Of a stretch of 64,000 nt of DNA, positions 50,784-59,031 are shown piece after piece; the first letter of the stretch is position 1, and every line of letters starts with the position of its first letter. Source of the DNA: Zafaria ginkgonis (GTDB lineage Bacteria; Actinomycetota; Actinomycetes; Actinomycetales; Micrococcaceae); the NCBI RefSeq assembly GCF_039540195.1, contig NZ_BAABEO010000024.1:95578-159577 (forward strand), in the 5' to 3' direction. The notes below the pieces were generated by a model. The model saw nothing but the letters and a program-made list of their open reading frames with translations, had not been told where the DNA came from and did not search any database. Made by a program: the position numbers and the translations under genes.

Positions 50784-50855
50784 GAGCCGGAGCATCCGGA
50801 AAAAACCCGCCGTCGGACAGGCGGGTTTTTTCCGGATGCCCAGGTCGATCCCGGG
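50784..50855. repeat. Intergenic hairpin repeat, family B copy 2 (terminator)
   Basis: Exact 20-bp arms at 50792-50811 (GCATCCGGAAAAAACCCGCC) and 50820-50839 with an 8-bp loop. The A-run and T-run in the arms allow termination both ways. The flanks GAGCCGG and GGTCGATCCCGGG recur in copies 1 and 3. It lies between convergent genes. Confidence 0.82.
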
Positions 50856-50898
50856 GGCAAGCGCGACTTGGACGGAGTAGCCCCACCGGGGGCACGCC

Positions 50899-51804
50899 TT
50901 ATTCCGCGACCGTCGCCTCCGGGGTGCCCGGTGGCGAGGCCAAGGCGCTGTCTGCGCGGAAGCAGGCTGATGCGATGCGGACCAGGTCGGGAACTGCGGG
51001 GTGCGCGGGAGGATCGGTCCAGGCGAGGAAAACGTCCACGGGCGGGGCGCCGGCCAAGGGCCTGTAGACGAGGCCTTCAGGGGCGTAGCTGGCCGCGGTG
51101 GACGCGCCGGTTATCCCGATGCCCGAACCGGCGATGACGGCCAAGATCCAGTCATCGGTATTGGTGACCTCTACCGTGTGTGGGGGCCGGCTCTCCGGCG
51201 GCCAGAGGGCCAAGGTGGTTGTGCCGGAAACGGTGTTGATCACGATGGTCTGGTCGGCGAGGTCGGAGAGCGTGAGCGACGTGCGGCCGGCCAGGGGATG
51301 CGCCGCAGGCAGTGCGGCGATGCGCTCCTCCGTGAACAGACGCACTGTCTCAACCCCCGCCCGCCCGGGCGCGCCCCTGAGAACCGCGGCGTCGGCCTGT
51401 CCGGTTGCCAGTCCCGCCAGCCGGTCGTCGATGCGCCGCAGCAGCAGCGGGATCTCCGGGTGGGCTGCCTGCCATTCCTGCATCAGTTTCCCGGTGTGCC
51501 GGCCGAGGGCCGACCAGGCGTGGCCGAGGCGCAGCGGCCGCGATGCCGTCTGGTCCGGGTCCAGGGCAGCGTCCAGCGCCGCGATGGCCGCCGCGGCTCG
51601 GGGCTGGTACCGCTCGCCCTCCAGGGTGAGCGCCACATGGTGGGTGGAGCGGTCAAGAAGCGTCAGGCCCAGGTGCTCCTCCAGCTGGCGCAGCGTGCGT
51701 GAAAGCGCCGGCTGGCTGACATGGAGGGCAGCGGCCGCCCGGGTGAAGTTTCCCTCGGCCGCCACGGCGAGGAAAACGCGCAGGTGCCGGGCATCAATGG
51801 TCAT
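50899..51804 (-). CDS. LysR family transcriptional regulator 1
   Basis: A 301-residue LysR protein with the N-terminal HTH (HLRVFLAVAAEGNFTRAAAAL, then VSQPALSRTLRQLEEHLG) and a substrate-binding domain with ADAAVLRGAP and ITGASTAASYAPEG. It is divergent from a DMT exporter gene 70 bp away, with a GGTTATAACC dyad between them, so exporter control and autoregulation are likely. Confidence 0.88.
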   Translation of the reverse strand: MTIDARHLRVFLAVAAEGNFTRAAAALHVSQPALSRTLRQLEEHLGLTLLDRSTHHVALTLEGERYQPRAAAAIAALDAALDPDQTASRPLRLGHAWSALGRHTGKLMQEWQAAHPEIPLLLRRIDDRLAGLATGQADAAVLRGAPGRAGVETVRLFTEERIAALPAAHPLAGRTSLTLSDLADQTIVINTVSGTTTLALWPPESRPPHTVEVTNTDDWILAVIAGSGIGITGASTAASYAPEGLVYRPLAGAPPVDVFLAWTDPPAHPAVPDLVRIASACFRADSALASPPGTPEATVAE

Positions 51805-51811
51805 GCTCCTA

Positions 51812-51821
51812 GGTTATAACC
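51812..51821. promoter_or_regulatory. Short dyad between lysR and DMT exporter
   Basis: GGTTATAACC, a perfect 10-bp palindrome 8 bp upstream of the lysR start and 53 bp before the exporter GTG. Confidence 0.35.
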
Positions 51822-51873
51822 GGGGCGAAAAAGGTCTTTCCCTCCCGATGGGCCCTATCCCTACGGTTGAACC

Positions 51874-52734
51874 GTGACTGTATTGACAAGGCAGCGGCAA
51901 TCGCCGGCACTGGGCGCGGCCGGCATGGTTCTGATCGGGCTGGTGTGCCAGGAGGTCGGAGCCTCCGTTGCGGTGCTGCTGTTCCCATCCACCGGCCCGC
52001 TGGGCATGGCCGCCCTGCGCCTGGGCTTTTCCGCCCTCATTCTGCTCGCCGTCCTCCGTCCACGCCTGCGCGGCCATGCGCGCAGGGACTGGGCGGTCGC
52101 CGGCGCCTTCGGCGCGGTCCTCGCGGGGATGAACATGTTGTTCTATGCGGCGCTGGAACGCCTGCCCCTCGGCACCGCGGTCACCCTGGAACTGCTCGGA
52201 CCCCTGGTGCTGTCCGTGGCGATGAGCAGGCGCCTGTCGGGCTGGCTGTGGGCGGGACTGGCCTTCGCCGGGGTTGCCCTGCTCGGACACGGGGGAATCG
52301 ACCGACTGGACCCCGTCGGCGTCGGCCTTGCGCTGGGCGCGGCCGCCATGTGGGCCGGGTACATCCTCCTGTCGGCCAAAGCCGGCAGGCACTTCCCCAA
52401 ACTCGACGGACTCGCCCTCGCCATGGGCTTCGCCGCAATACTGTCGCTGCCGATGGGGCTGGCATCCGCAGGGACCGCCCTGCTGCGGCCGGACATCCTC
52501 CTCCTCGGGGCGGCCGTGGCAGTCCTTTCCTCGGCCGTGCCCTATGCCCTGGAACTGTTGGCCCTGCGCCGGCTTCCGGAATCGACGTTCTCGATCCTGA
52601 TGTGCCTGGCACCGGCGGCAGCCGCCGCAGCCGGCTTTGTCATCCTTGGACAAGGCATCGAGGTCGTGGAAATGCTCGCCATCGCCTTGGTCATCGCCGC
52701 CAGCATCGGCGCCCTGCGCTCGACGTCCGCCTAG
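51874..52734 (+). CDS. EamA/DMT superfamily exporter (RhtA-like)
   Basis: A 286-residue membrane protein with ten hydrophobic segments in two EamA repeats. Motifs are FGAVLAGMNMLFYAALERLPLGTAVTLELLGP (residues 75-106, given by parts: ALERLPLGTA) and, in repeat two, LEVLALRRLPESTFS-like spacing. RhtA-type members export threonine, homoserine or drugs. GTG start at 51874. Its stop codon overlaps that of the convergent LysR gene in the palindrome CTAG. Confidence 0.85.
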   Translation: MTVLTRQRQSPALGAAGMVLIGLVCQEVGASVAVLLFPSTGPLGMAALRLGFSALILLAVLRPRLRGHARRDWAVAGAFGAVLAGMNMLFYAALERLPLGTAVTLELLGPLVLSVAMSRRLSGWLWAGLAFAGVALLGHGGIDRLDPVGVGLALGAAAMWAGYILLSAKAGRHFPKLDGLALAMGFAAILSLPMGLASAGTALLRPDILLLGAAVAVLSSAVPYALELLALRRLPESTFSILMCLAPAAAAAAGFVILGQGIEVVEMLAIALVIAASIGALRSTSA

Positions 52735-53669
52735 GGCCAGGGCCTCGGGGCCACGGCCTGGGTGTCGAATGCCGCCACCGCTTCGCGCAGAAGGCGGGCG
52801 ACGGTGTCCACCGGCGTGCTGACGGGCCTTCGCCGGTCGAACCGCCGCAGGACGATGCGCCGGGTGCCCAGTCCGGGGACGTCCAGGATCTCGACGCCGT
52901 CCTGGACCACGCCGCTCAACGCCAGGGCGGGCACGACGGCCGCACCTTCCCCCGCGGCCACCAGCGCGAGGGCCGTCAGCGTCTCCTGGTACTGATGGAC
53001 GATCTCCACCTGGGCGCCCGTCGACTGGCGAAGCCGGCCGACCACCGAGGCGTTGGCGGCCGAGGGCTCGACGCCCAGCCACGGAAGGGGCAGCCGGGCA
53101 AGATCGACGTTCTCGGTGGCAAGCAGGACCCCGGAGGGAACAACCAGCTTCCACGGCTCGTCCAGGAGCGGCTCCTCGGACATGCCGGCGGGAAGCTGTC
53201 GCTGGGCGGCCGTCATCGAGTCGAGTTCGACCACCACGGCGTCAAGCTCGCGCTGGCGGAGCAGCCGCATCAACGCCGGGAGGTCATCCTCGATGATGCG
53301 GATCTGCAGCTGCGGGTACTGGACGCGCCATTCGGGCAGGCGGGGGATGACCACAGTGCGCAGAAAGCTGGTGAATCCGCCAACCCGCACGACTCCCGCC
53401 AGTTCCGCCCCGCCCTCCATGCGGCCTCGGGCAACGTTGAGGGCGCGCTCGATCTCCTCGGCGGCCTCCGCCATCGCCATGCCGGCGGGGGTCAGCAGCG
53501 AGCCTCGCGGGGTCCGCACGACCAAGGCGTGCCCCGTTTCCTCCTCCAATTTGTTGAGCTGCTGGGACACGGCCGAAGGCGTAATCCCCAGCTCGTCGGC
53601 CGCGGCGAGTACCCCACCGGTGCGGGCAATGGCCAGAAGCATGCACAGTCGGCGCGGATCGATTTCCAT
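52731..53669 (-). CDS. LysR family transcriptional regulator 2
   Basis: A 312-residue LysR protein. The HTH is at the N-terminus (RRLCMLLAIARTGGVLAAAD, then ITPSAVSQQLNKLEEETG). The effector domain has GFTSFLRTVVIPRLPEW and LDAVVVELDSM. Its gene is convergent with the DMT exporter, sharing the stop tetramer CTAG, and divergent from a small membrane protein gene. A perfect dyad lies 5 bp before its start, as for an autorepressed gene. Confidence 0.88.
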   Translation of the reverse strand: MEIDPRRLCMLLAIARTGGVLAAADELGITPSAVSQQLNKLEEETGHALVVRTPRGSLLTPAGMAMAEAAEEIERALNVARGRMEGGAELAGVVRVGGFTSFLRTVVIPRLPEWRVQYPQLQIRIIEDDLPALMRLLRQRELDAVVVELDSMTAAQRQLPAGMSEEPLLDEPWKLVVPSGVLLATENVDLARLPLPWLGVEPSAANASVVGRLRQSTGAQVEIVHQYQETLTALALVAAGEGAAVVPALALSGVVQDGVEILDVPGLGTRRIVLRRFDRRRPVSTPVDTVARLLREAVAAFDTQAVAPRPWP

Positions 53670-53674
53670 GTTTA

Positions 53675-53687
53675 GGTTTTATAAACC
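53675..53687. promoter_or_regulatory. Dyad upstream of lysR 2
   Basis: GGTTTTATAAACC, GGTTT-N3-AAACC, a perfect AT-rich palindrome 5 bp upstream of the lysR ATG; it fits an autoregulatory site or promoter. Confidence 0.45.
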
Positions 53688-53777
53688 ATGTCTGCAGTGG
53701 AATGCAATTGATCTAAAGGCTCGAGTTGCCAATAATTGCTACTGAAACCACAGGTCCGTGCAGGAGGGGGAGAGACG

Positions 53778-54050
53778 ATGTTTGCCGCAGCTCTGGGTTG
53801 GCTGGGAACAGCCGGGACTTTTTTGGCGTACGCCATGCTGTGGAGAGGTCGTCTCACATCGGAGTCCCGCCTGTATGCCTTGCTCAATATGGCCGGCGGA
53901 CTGATGGCAGGAAGCGCCTGCGTCCTCTACGGAGCGTGGCCCAGTGCCGCATCCAACCTCGCTTGGGCCGCCTTGGGCCTCCACGGCGTGGTCCGCGCAT
54001 ACCGTCGGCGCCGCCTCGAGACGCCCGTACTGACTACCTCTGTGGGCTGA
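53778..54050 (+). CDS. Small membrane protein, CBU_0592-like
   Basis: A 90-residue protein with two to three hydrophobic segments: AAALGWLGTAGTFLAYAML, LYALLNMAGGLMAGSACVLYG and NLAWAALGLHGVVRAY. The layout GWxGT...LxYxLL, then LNMxGG, matches the CBU_0592 family of small membrane proteins of unknown function. ATG 53778 has AGGAGGGGG before it; the 14 upstream in-frame residues are not needed. It is divergent from lysR 2. Confidence 0.75.
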   Translation: MFAAALGWLGTAGTFLAYAMLWRGRLTSESRLYALLNMAGGLMAGSACVLYGAWPSAASNLAWAALGLHGVVRAYRRRRLETPVLTTSVG

Positions 54051-54069
54051 TCCGGCCTGCCGGCTGCCC

Positions 54070-54096
54070 CCGCAGCGACACCGGAAACCGCTGCGG
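54070..54096 (+). terminator. Hairpin after small membrane protein
   Basis: Arms CCGCAGCG and CGCTGCGG around an 11-bp loop, followed by a short TATTTTC stretch, 20 bp after the stop. Confidence 0.5.
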
Positions 54097-54186
54097 AGGG
54101 GGTATTTTCTGTGCGGGGGAATGTTGTTCCCCGGGAGAAGACCAGGGGGCCGGGAGTGCGCCGGTCCCTGCTTTGATCGGAGCGGG

Positions 54187-55149
54187 ATGTTGAGGGTCGA
54201 GCGGGCGCCTGATCTTGAGGCGTGGCAGCGAATCATCGCGGGTTCCTTCGTGCCGATGAGCATTCTGGTGCATACGCAAGCCGGTCCCGGCGTGTCCTTC
54301 GAGGGCACCGTCACGCGCCTGCAGCTTGGCACCATTGGAATGTCGGTTGTCTCCGCCGGAGCGCATATAGCCCGGCGGACGGAGCGTGACATCAGGTTGC
54401 ACCCGGCTGACTACTACAAGGCGAGCCTCCAGCTTGAAGGAACGTCGACCCTGCGGCAGCGCGACCGCTCGGTCGAGCTCGTTCCCGGAACCCTGGCACT
54501 CTATGACGTCACGCATCCCTACGAGCTTCTGTTCGCGGAGCAGAACGTCTCCTTGGTGATCCAGATTCCGCGTTCCCAAGTCTTCCTCGGCGAAACGCAG
54601 ATTGAGGGACTGCTGGTTCGCCCGATCGACCCGCTGCCCGGCACCCGTGCCTTCCTCGAAAGCCAGTTCTCCGCCGCGGAGGGGTGCGGTCCCGCGGAGG
54701 CAAGTCATCGGGGGCAGTGCATCGCAAGCCTGTTGAACGCGATCTTGGCGAGGTCCGCCGCCGCGGGACCCATGATCATAGAGGCCGACGCCTTCGACGG
54801 GGCGAAGCGGTATGCGCTGGCCCATCTCTCCGATCCGGAGCTGCGCCAGGAGGACGTCGCGCGGGCCAACTTCATCTCCGTCCGCGGCCTCCAGCGGGCG
54901 TTCGCGGCCAACGGGACATCCTTCGCGGCCTGGGTGCGGGAGCAGCGCCTGGCGCGTGCCAAGGTCTGGATCCAGGACACGGACGAACCCATCGCGCGCA
55001 TCGCCGCGGAATGCGGCTTCGCCTCGGCCCAGCACTTCAGCCGGCTTTTCCGCGAACGCTACGGTGCCGCCGCCCGGGAGCTGCGGAAGGGCGGCGAGGA
55101 GCCGATCGCCGTTCAGGGACAAGTGCTTGGCGCGAATCCTCAAGAATGA
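54187..55149 (+). CDS. AraC family transcriptional regulator (FeaR/NphR-like sensor domain)
   Basis: A 320-residue regulator. Residues about 30-180 form the AraC-binding-like cupin sensor seen in FeaR and NphR relatives (SAGAHIARRTERDIRLHPADYY, TLALYDVTHPYELLF). The C-terminal double HTH is clear: AHLSDPELRQEDVARANFIS and, second, PIARIAAECGFASAQHFSRLFRERYG. It is followed in the same direction by the cupin, MFS and oxidase genes and is their probable activator. ATG 54187 is preferred over an in-frame extension to 54121. Confidence 0.87.
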   Translation: MLRVERAPDLEAWQRIIAGSFVPMSILVHTQAGPGVSFEGTVTRLQLGTIGMSVVSAGAHIARRTERDIRLHPADYYKASLQLEGTSTLRQRDRSVELVPGTLALYDVTHPYELLFAEQNVSLVIQIPRSQVFLGETQIEGLLVRPIDPLPGTRAFLESQFSAAEGCGPAEASHRGQCIASLLNAILARSAAAGPMIIEADAFDGAKRYALAHLSDPELRQEDVARANFISVRGLQRAFAANGTSFAAWVREQRLARAKVWIQDTDEPIARIAAECGFASAQHFSRLFRERYGAAARELRKGGEEPIAVQGQVLGANPQE

Positions 55150-55169
55150 CCGCCCCTTCCTCCTCTAGC

Positions 55170-55183
55170 GTGGTGCAAACCAC
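55170..55183. promoter_or_regulatory. Candidate site before cupin gene
   Basis: GTGGT-GCAA-ACCAC, a perfect dyad, 24 bp before the cupin ATG and 21 bp after the AraC stop. It could serve the AraC protein or form a small hairpin in the leader. Confidence 0.35.
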
Positions 55184-55206
55184 AGCTACACCGGCGGAGG
55201 AGCCCG

Positions 55207-55575
55207 ATGCAGATTCACAAGTCCGAAGTCCTTGTTTTCCCGTCCGCGGAAGCCGGATCGGCCGACTGGTCCGAATTCGCCCCCGCGGGCGAGCCGGCCG
55301 GATGGGTCCGCGGCCTTCTGGGCCGCGAGGACCTGCCCGCCGGATCCATCCAGCGGGTTTCGTTCTGGAAGCACGACGGCGGCGACCTGCCGTATGCGCC
55401 CCCCATGGCCGAGCTCGTGGTCATCCTCCAGGGCCGCGTCGAACTGGTGGACGAGGAAGGGGCGCGCTACGACGTCGGACCCGGACAGGTCGCCCTCATT
55501 CCCGCAGGGTTCCGCGGTACATGGATCACTCGGGAGCCCGTGCTCAAGGTCAGCGCCGTGGTGGCCCACAACTAG
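55207..55575 (+). CDS. Small cupin-domain protein
   Basis: A 122-residue single cupin. Motif one is weak (VSFWKHDGGDLPYAPPMAELVVILQGRVELV, given by part AELVVILQG) and motif two is GPGQVALIPAGFRGTW. The usual metal-binding histidines of motif one are missing, which suggests a sensor or isomerase-like role rather than a dioxygenase. GGAGGAGCCCG precedes the ATG. It lies in the AraC-MFS-oxidase cluster; a role in handling the oxidase product is possible but not shown. Confidence 0.75.
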   Translation: MQIHKSEVLVFPSAEAGSADWSEFAPAGEPAGWVRGLLGREDLPAGSIQRVSFWKHDGGDLPYAPPMAELVVILQGRVELVDEEGARYDVGPGQVALIPAGFRGTWITREPVLKVSAVVAHN

Positions 55576-55608
55576 GCTTCACTGCCTCAATTACCGATCG
55601 AGGTCTTC

Positions 55609-56952
55609 ATGGAAAACACCGTAAGGCGGGTTCGCCCGCAATTGCAGATCGAAGAGTCCCCCATGACACCGTTCCTCTGGCGGGTCTCGGCTTTCACCCT
55701 CGGAGGGATGTTCACCGACGGCTACATCCTCGGCCACATCGGCATCGCCCTGGGTCTCGCGACGCCGGAACTCGGGCTGAACGGCCTGTGGCTCGGCCTG
55801 CTTGCCGCATCCACGCTCCTCGGCATCCTCATCGGCGCGCCCATCGCCGGACGCCTTGCTGACCGTTTTGGCCGCCGGAGGCTGCTGGCCGTCGACTTCG
55901 CGGTGATCGCAGCGGGCGCGCTGGCACACCTGTTTGTCACGGATCCAGGGACCCTGCTGGCACTGCGAACGTTCATGGGCATCGCCATCGGTGCCGAATA
56001 TGCGATCGGGGCCGCCGTGCTGTCGGAGTTCGCACCGCGCCGCAGCCGGGGCACGCTGCTGGCCAGCCTCAACGGAGCATGGATCGTCGGCTTCGTCGCC
56101 GGCTTTGCGGTCGCGTACGTGATGCGGGAGGCCGGAGCCGACTGGCGGGCCATCTTCGCCTCCGCCGCGGTCCCCGCCCTGGCGGTCCTGCTCCTGCGGA
56201 TCGGCAGCCCCGAATCTCCCCGCTGGCTGCTGGCGAACGGCCGCGGCGAGGAGGCGCAGGCCGTCGTGGAGCGATTCTACGGCGGAGGCTACGGGCTTGA
56301 GGGCCTGGCGGCCGCCAGCGGGGAGCCTGCCAAGCGGGGACTCGCCGAGTTGTTCTCGCCCGCCTATCGGACCAGGACGATCTTCGCCGGCGGCTTCTGG
56401 GCCTGCCAGGTCATGCCGCTGTTCGCCTTGACGATCTTCCTTCCGCAGGTGTTCGAGGCCTTGGGCATCGGAACGGAGTTGGGCGCCGAGATGCTCGTCA
56501 ACGGAATGCTGCTGGTGGGGGCCGTTACCGGGGTCATCGCCATCAAGTACCTTCCCCGGCGGAAGCTGGTCATCGTTACCTTCGGGATCGTGGCGGCGGC
56601 ACTCCTGGCCATGTCCTTCGCCGGCAGCTTCCCGGTCTGGTTCGGCATCGGCGCGTTCGCCGTCTTCGTCCTGGTCGCGTCCGCGGCATCGAACCTGGAG
56701 TACGTGTACCCGTCGGAGATCTTCCCCACGGAGATCCGCGCCACCGGGATGGGCTTCGCGGCCGCACTCAGCCGCGTGGGCGCGGCAGCCAGCACCTTCC
56801 TTCTGCCGGTGGCTCTGGAGAAGTTCGGAAACATGGCCACCATGGCCCTGCTTGCCGCCATCGCGGTGCTCGGCCTGGTCATCTCCGTCCTCTGGGCCCC
56901 CGAGACCCAGGGCAAGTCCCTCGATGAAGCCTCAAGGGAGGGCGCGCAGTGA
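55609..56952 (+). CDS. MFS transporter, sugar-porter/organic-acid type
   Basis: A 447-residue carrier with 12 hydrophobic segments. Signatures are GRLADRFGRRRLL in loop 2-3, GIAIGAEYAIGAAVLSEFAPRRSRG in helix 4/5 and SPESPRW after helix 6; in the second half EIFPTEIRATGMGFAAALSR. ATG 55609 has GAGG 5 bp before it; ATG 55663 is an alternative nearer the first helix. The stop overlaps the oxidase GTG by 4 bp, so it should import the oxidase substrate. Confidence 0.86.
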   Translation: MENTVRRVRPQLQIEESPMTPFLWRVSAFTLGGMFTDGYILGHIGIALGLATPELGLNGLWLGLLAASTLLGILIGAPIAGRLADRFGRRRLLAVDFAVIAAGALAHLFVTDPGTLLALRTFMGIAIGAEYAIGAAVLSEFAPRRSRGTLLASLNGAWIVGFVAGFAVAYVMREAGADWRAIFASAAVPALAVLLLRIGSPESPRWLLANGRGEEAQAVVERFYGGGYGLEGLAAASGEPAKRGLAELFSPAYRTRTIFAGGFWACQVMPLFALTIFLPQVFEALGIGTELGAEMLVNGMLLVGAVTGVIAIKYLPRRKLVIVTFGIVAAALLAMSFAGSFPVWFGIGAFAVFVLVASAASNLEYVYPSEIFPTEIRATGMGFAAALSRVGAAASTFLLPVALEKFGNMATMALLAAIAVLGLVISVLWAPETQGKSLDEASREGAQ

Positions 56953-58100
56953 AATCGCCCCGAAAATCTCCCCGAATCGCGGTCATCGGCGCCGGGGCCA
57001 TCGGGTCAACGACCGCGCTGGCCCTGGCCGGGGAAGGGGCGGACGTCACCATCTACGACCGTTTCGCTCCTCCCCACGGCTACGGTGCCCACGCCGGCGA
57101 GAGCCGCCTGCTGCGCACGGTTCCCTACCTGGAGAAGACCCCCGGCGAAGCCGCCCTGCTCGTCCAGGGCCTCGAAGGCTGGGAGCGGATCGAGAAGGAG
57201 GCCGGCCGGCCGCTCATCACCCGCTGCGGCGGCCTGATCATCGACGATTCGTCTTCCGAACGCCTTGCGGCGCTGGACTTGTCCTCCGCCGCGGGCGTGG
57301 AAAGCCTCACCCGGAATGCGGTGGGGGAGCGGTTCCCGCAGTTCGAGGTGGGCCCGGAGCAGTCCGCCGTCTTCGATGCCCGTGCCGGCATCATCGATCC
57401 CGCGGCCGCCGTCGAAGCGGCCCTGGAACTCGCGGCTTCCAGGGGAGCCCGGTGCCGGTTCAACGAGCGCGTTCACGACCTCCGCCCGGTGGATGGCGGC
57501 GTCGAGGTCCGGTCCGCGAGCGGGACGGAGACCTACGACCGCGTCGTCCTGGCGGCCGGGGCCTTTTCCGCCGGCCTCGAACCGGGCCTGCCGATGTATG
57601 CGCGCAGGCTCCTGCTCGGCTGGTTCACGCCCCGCCCGGGCATGGAGCACCTGCTGGAGGGATGCCCGTCCTTCGTGTGGACCCCAGAGCCCGGGCAGTT
57701 CGTCTACGGAGGACGCTCCTACGACGGACGCACGCTCAAGGTCGGCATCGACTGGGACTGGGGAGCCGTCACGGATCCGGCGTCCCAGGGGCGCGAGGTT
57801 GCGGAGTCCGACAGGGAAGCCATGCAGGAGAGCGTCAGGGCCCTGCTGCCGTGGCTGGATCCCGTGGGGGACCGGTTCGAGATGCACATCGACGGCTGGT
57901 CGGAGGACAAGATCGGCTTCCTCGGCGAGCGCCCGGACCGGCCGAACATCATCCTGGCCACCGCGTGGTCCGGTTATGGCTTCAAGCTGGCACCCGCCCT
58001 CGGCGAGACCGCGGCAAGGCTTGCCCTGGGCAAGGAGCCGGGCATCGACATCGAGCCCCTCAGCCCGAACCGCCGTCCGGTATCTGCGCCAGCCCCATAG
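56949..58100 (+). CDS. SolA/monomeric-sarcosine-oxidase-like FAD oxidase, atypical flavin site
   Basis: A 383-residue amine oxidase of the MSOX/SolA family. N-terminal FAD fold: IAVIGAGAIGSTTALALAGEG, then HAGESRLLRTVPY, typical of N-methyl-amino-acid oxidases. The C-terminal FAD segment ATAWSGYGFKLAPALGE is conserved. The cysteine that binds FAD covalently in sarcosine oxidase should lie just before the DGWSEDKIGFLGE stretch; no cysteine is there (sequence EMHIDGW). Flavin is therefore probably not linked at that site. Substrate may be an N-methyl or secondary amino acid. Confidence 0.84.
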   Translation: MKSPRKSPRIAVIGAGAIGSTTALALAGEGADVTIYDRFAPPHGYGAHAGESRLLRTVPYLEKTPGEAALLVQGLEGWERIEKEAGRPLITRCGGLIIDDSSSERLAALDLSSAAGVESLTRNAVGERFPQFEVGPEQSAVFDARAGIIDPAAAVEAALELAASRGARCRFNERVHDLRPVDGGVEVRSASGTETYDRVVLAAGAFSAGLEPGLPMYARRLLLGWFTPRPGMEHLLEGCPSFVWTPEPGQFVYGGRSYDGRTLKVGIDWDWGAVTDPASQGREVAESDREAMQESVRALLPWLDPVGDRFEMHIDGWSEDKIGFLGERPDRPNIILATAWSGYGFKLAPALGETAARLALGKEPGIDIEPLSPNRRPVSAPAP

Positions 58101-58114
58101 CCACTCATTCAGGT

Positions 58115-58190
58115 GGCCGGACCGGGGCATCCGGAAAAGACCCACCGTTGGACGGGCGGGTTTTTTCCGGATGCCCGGGTCGACCCCGGG
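58115..58190. repeat. Intergenic hairpin repeat, family B copy 3 (terminator)
   Basis: Arms GCATCCGGAAAAGACCCACC and GGCGGGTTTTTTCCGGATGC pair at 17 of 20 positions; the outer arms are exact. It separates the convergent oxidase and aldolase genes and shares the flank CCGGGTCGACCCCGGG with copy 2 in degenerate form. Confidence 0.8.
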
Positions 58191-58200
58191 CTGCGCCGGC

Positions 58201-59031
58201 TCAGTAGCTGGCCGGCACGTTCTTGTCGGGGCCAGTCCCGTCCGTGCCGGCGTCGCCGGTGAAGCGGGCGGCCAGGGCCTCGGTGCCGCGGGCCAGCAGG
58301 GCGACGTCGGCGCCCACGCCCACGAAGTCCGCCCCGGCGGCCATGTAGCGGCGGGCCTCGGTCTCGGCGAACGCGTTCACGCCCACGTACTTCCCGGCGG
58401 CCTTGACGGTCGCGATCGTGGCCTCGACGGCGGCGACGACGTCGGGGTGGGCCTGCTGGCCGATCACGTCCATCGACGCGGCGAGGTCGGAGGGACCGAT
58501 GAAGACCCCGTCCACGCCGTCGACCGCGGCGATGTCCGCGGCGTTGGCCACGGCCTGTTCGGATTCGATCTGCACGATCAGGGTGATGGTCTCCGAGGCG
58601 CGCCTCAGGTAGTCGGGGATGCGGTTCCAGCGGGCGGAGCGGGCTAGCGCGGAGCCGACGCCGCGGATTCCGTGCGGCGGGTAGCGCACCGCGGCGACGG
58701 CGGCCCGGGCCTCCTCGGCCGTGTGGACCATGGGAATGATCAGGGTCTGCGCCCCGACGTCGAGATACTGCTTGATCAGGACCGGGTCGTTGGCCGGCGG
58801 GCGGACCACCGGGACCACGGGGTAGCCGCGCACGGCCTGGAGCTGGTCCAGGACGGAGGCCGGGCCGTTGGGGGAGTGCTCGGCGTCGATGAACAGCCAG
58901 TCGAAGCCGGCGCCGGCGCAGATTTCGGCGACCAGCCCGGATGCGGAGCAGACCCAGATCCCGGCCAGCGGGCGGTCCGCGCCGGCCAGGACGTCCTTGA
59001 GGGAGGGGTCGGGTTCTACTCGAAACGGCAC
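58201..59031 (-). CDS. hpaI: HpcH/HpaI family aldolase (4-hydroxy-2-oxoheptanedioate aldolase)
   Basis: A 276-residue metal-dependent class II aldolase. Motifs: GIWVCSASGLVAEICAGAGFDWLFIDAEHSP (given by part DWLFIDAEHSP), VRPPANDPVLIKQYLDVGAQ, and the glycine-rich late VDGVFIGPSDLAASM. It would cleave 4-hydroxy-2-oxoheptanedioate to pyruvate and succinic semialdehyde, the last step of homoprotocatechuate degradation. GTG 59031 has GGGGAG before it and overlaps the end of the hydratase gene by 16 bp. A long upstream frame is rejected. Confidence 0.88.
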   Translation of the reverse strand: MPFRVEPDPSLKDVLAGADRPLAGIWVCSASGLVAEICAGAGFDWLFIDAEHSPNGPASVLDQLQAVRGYPVVPVVRPPANDPVLIKQYLDVGAQTLIIPMVHTAEEARAAVAAVRYPPHGIRGVGSALARSARWNRIPDYLRRASETITLIVQIESEQAVANAADIAAVDGVDGVFIGPSDLAASMDVIGQQAHPDVVAAVEATIATVKAAGKYVGVNAFAETEARRYMAAGADFVGVGADVALLARGTEALAARFTGDAGTDGTGPDKNVPASY

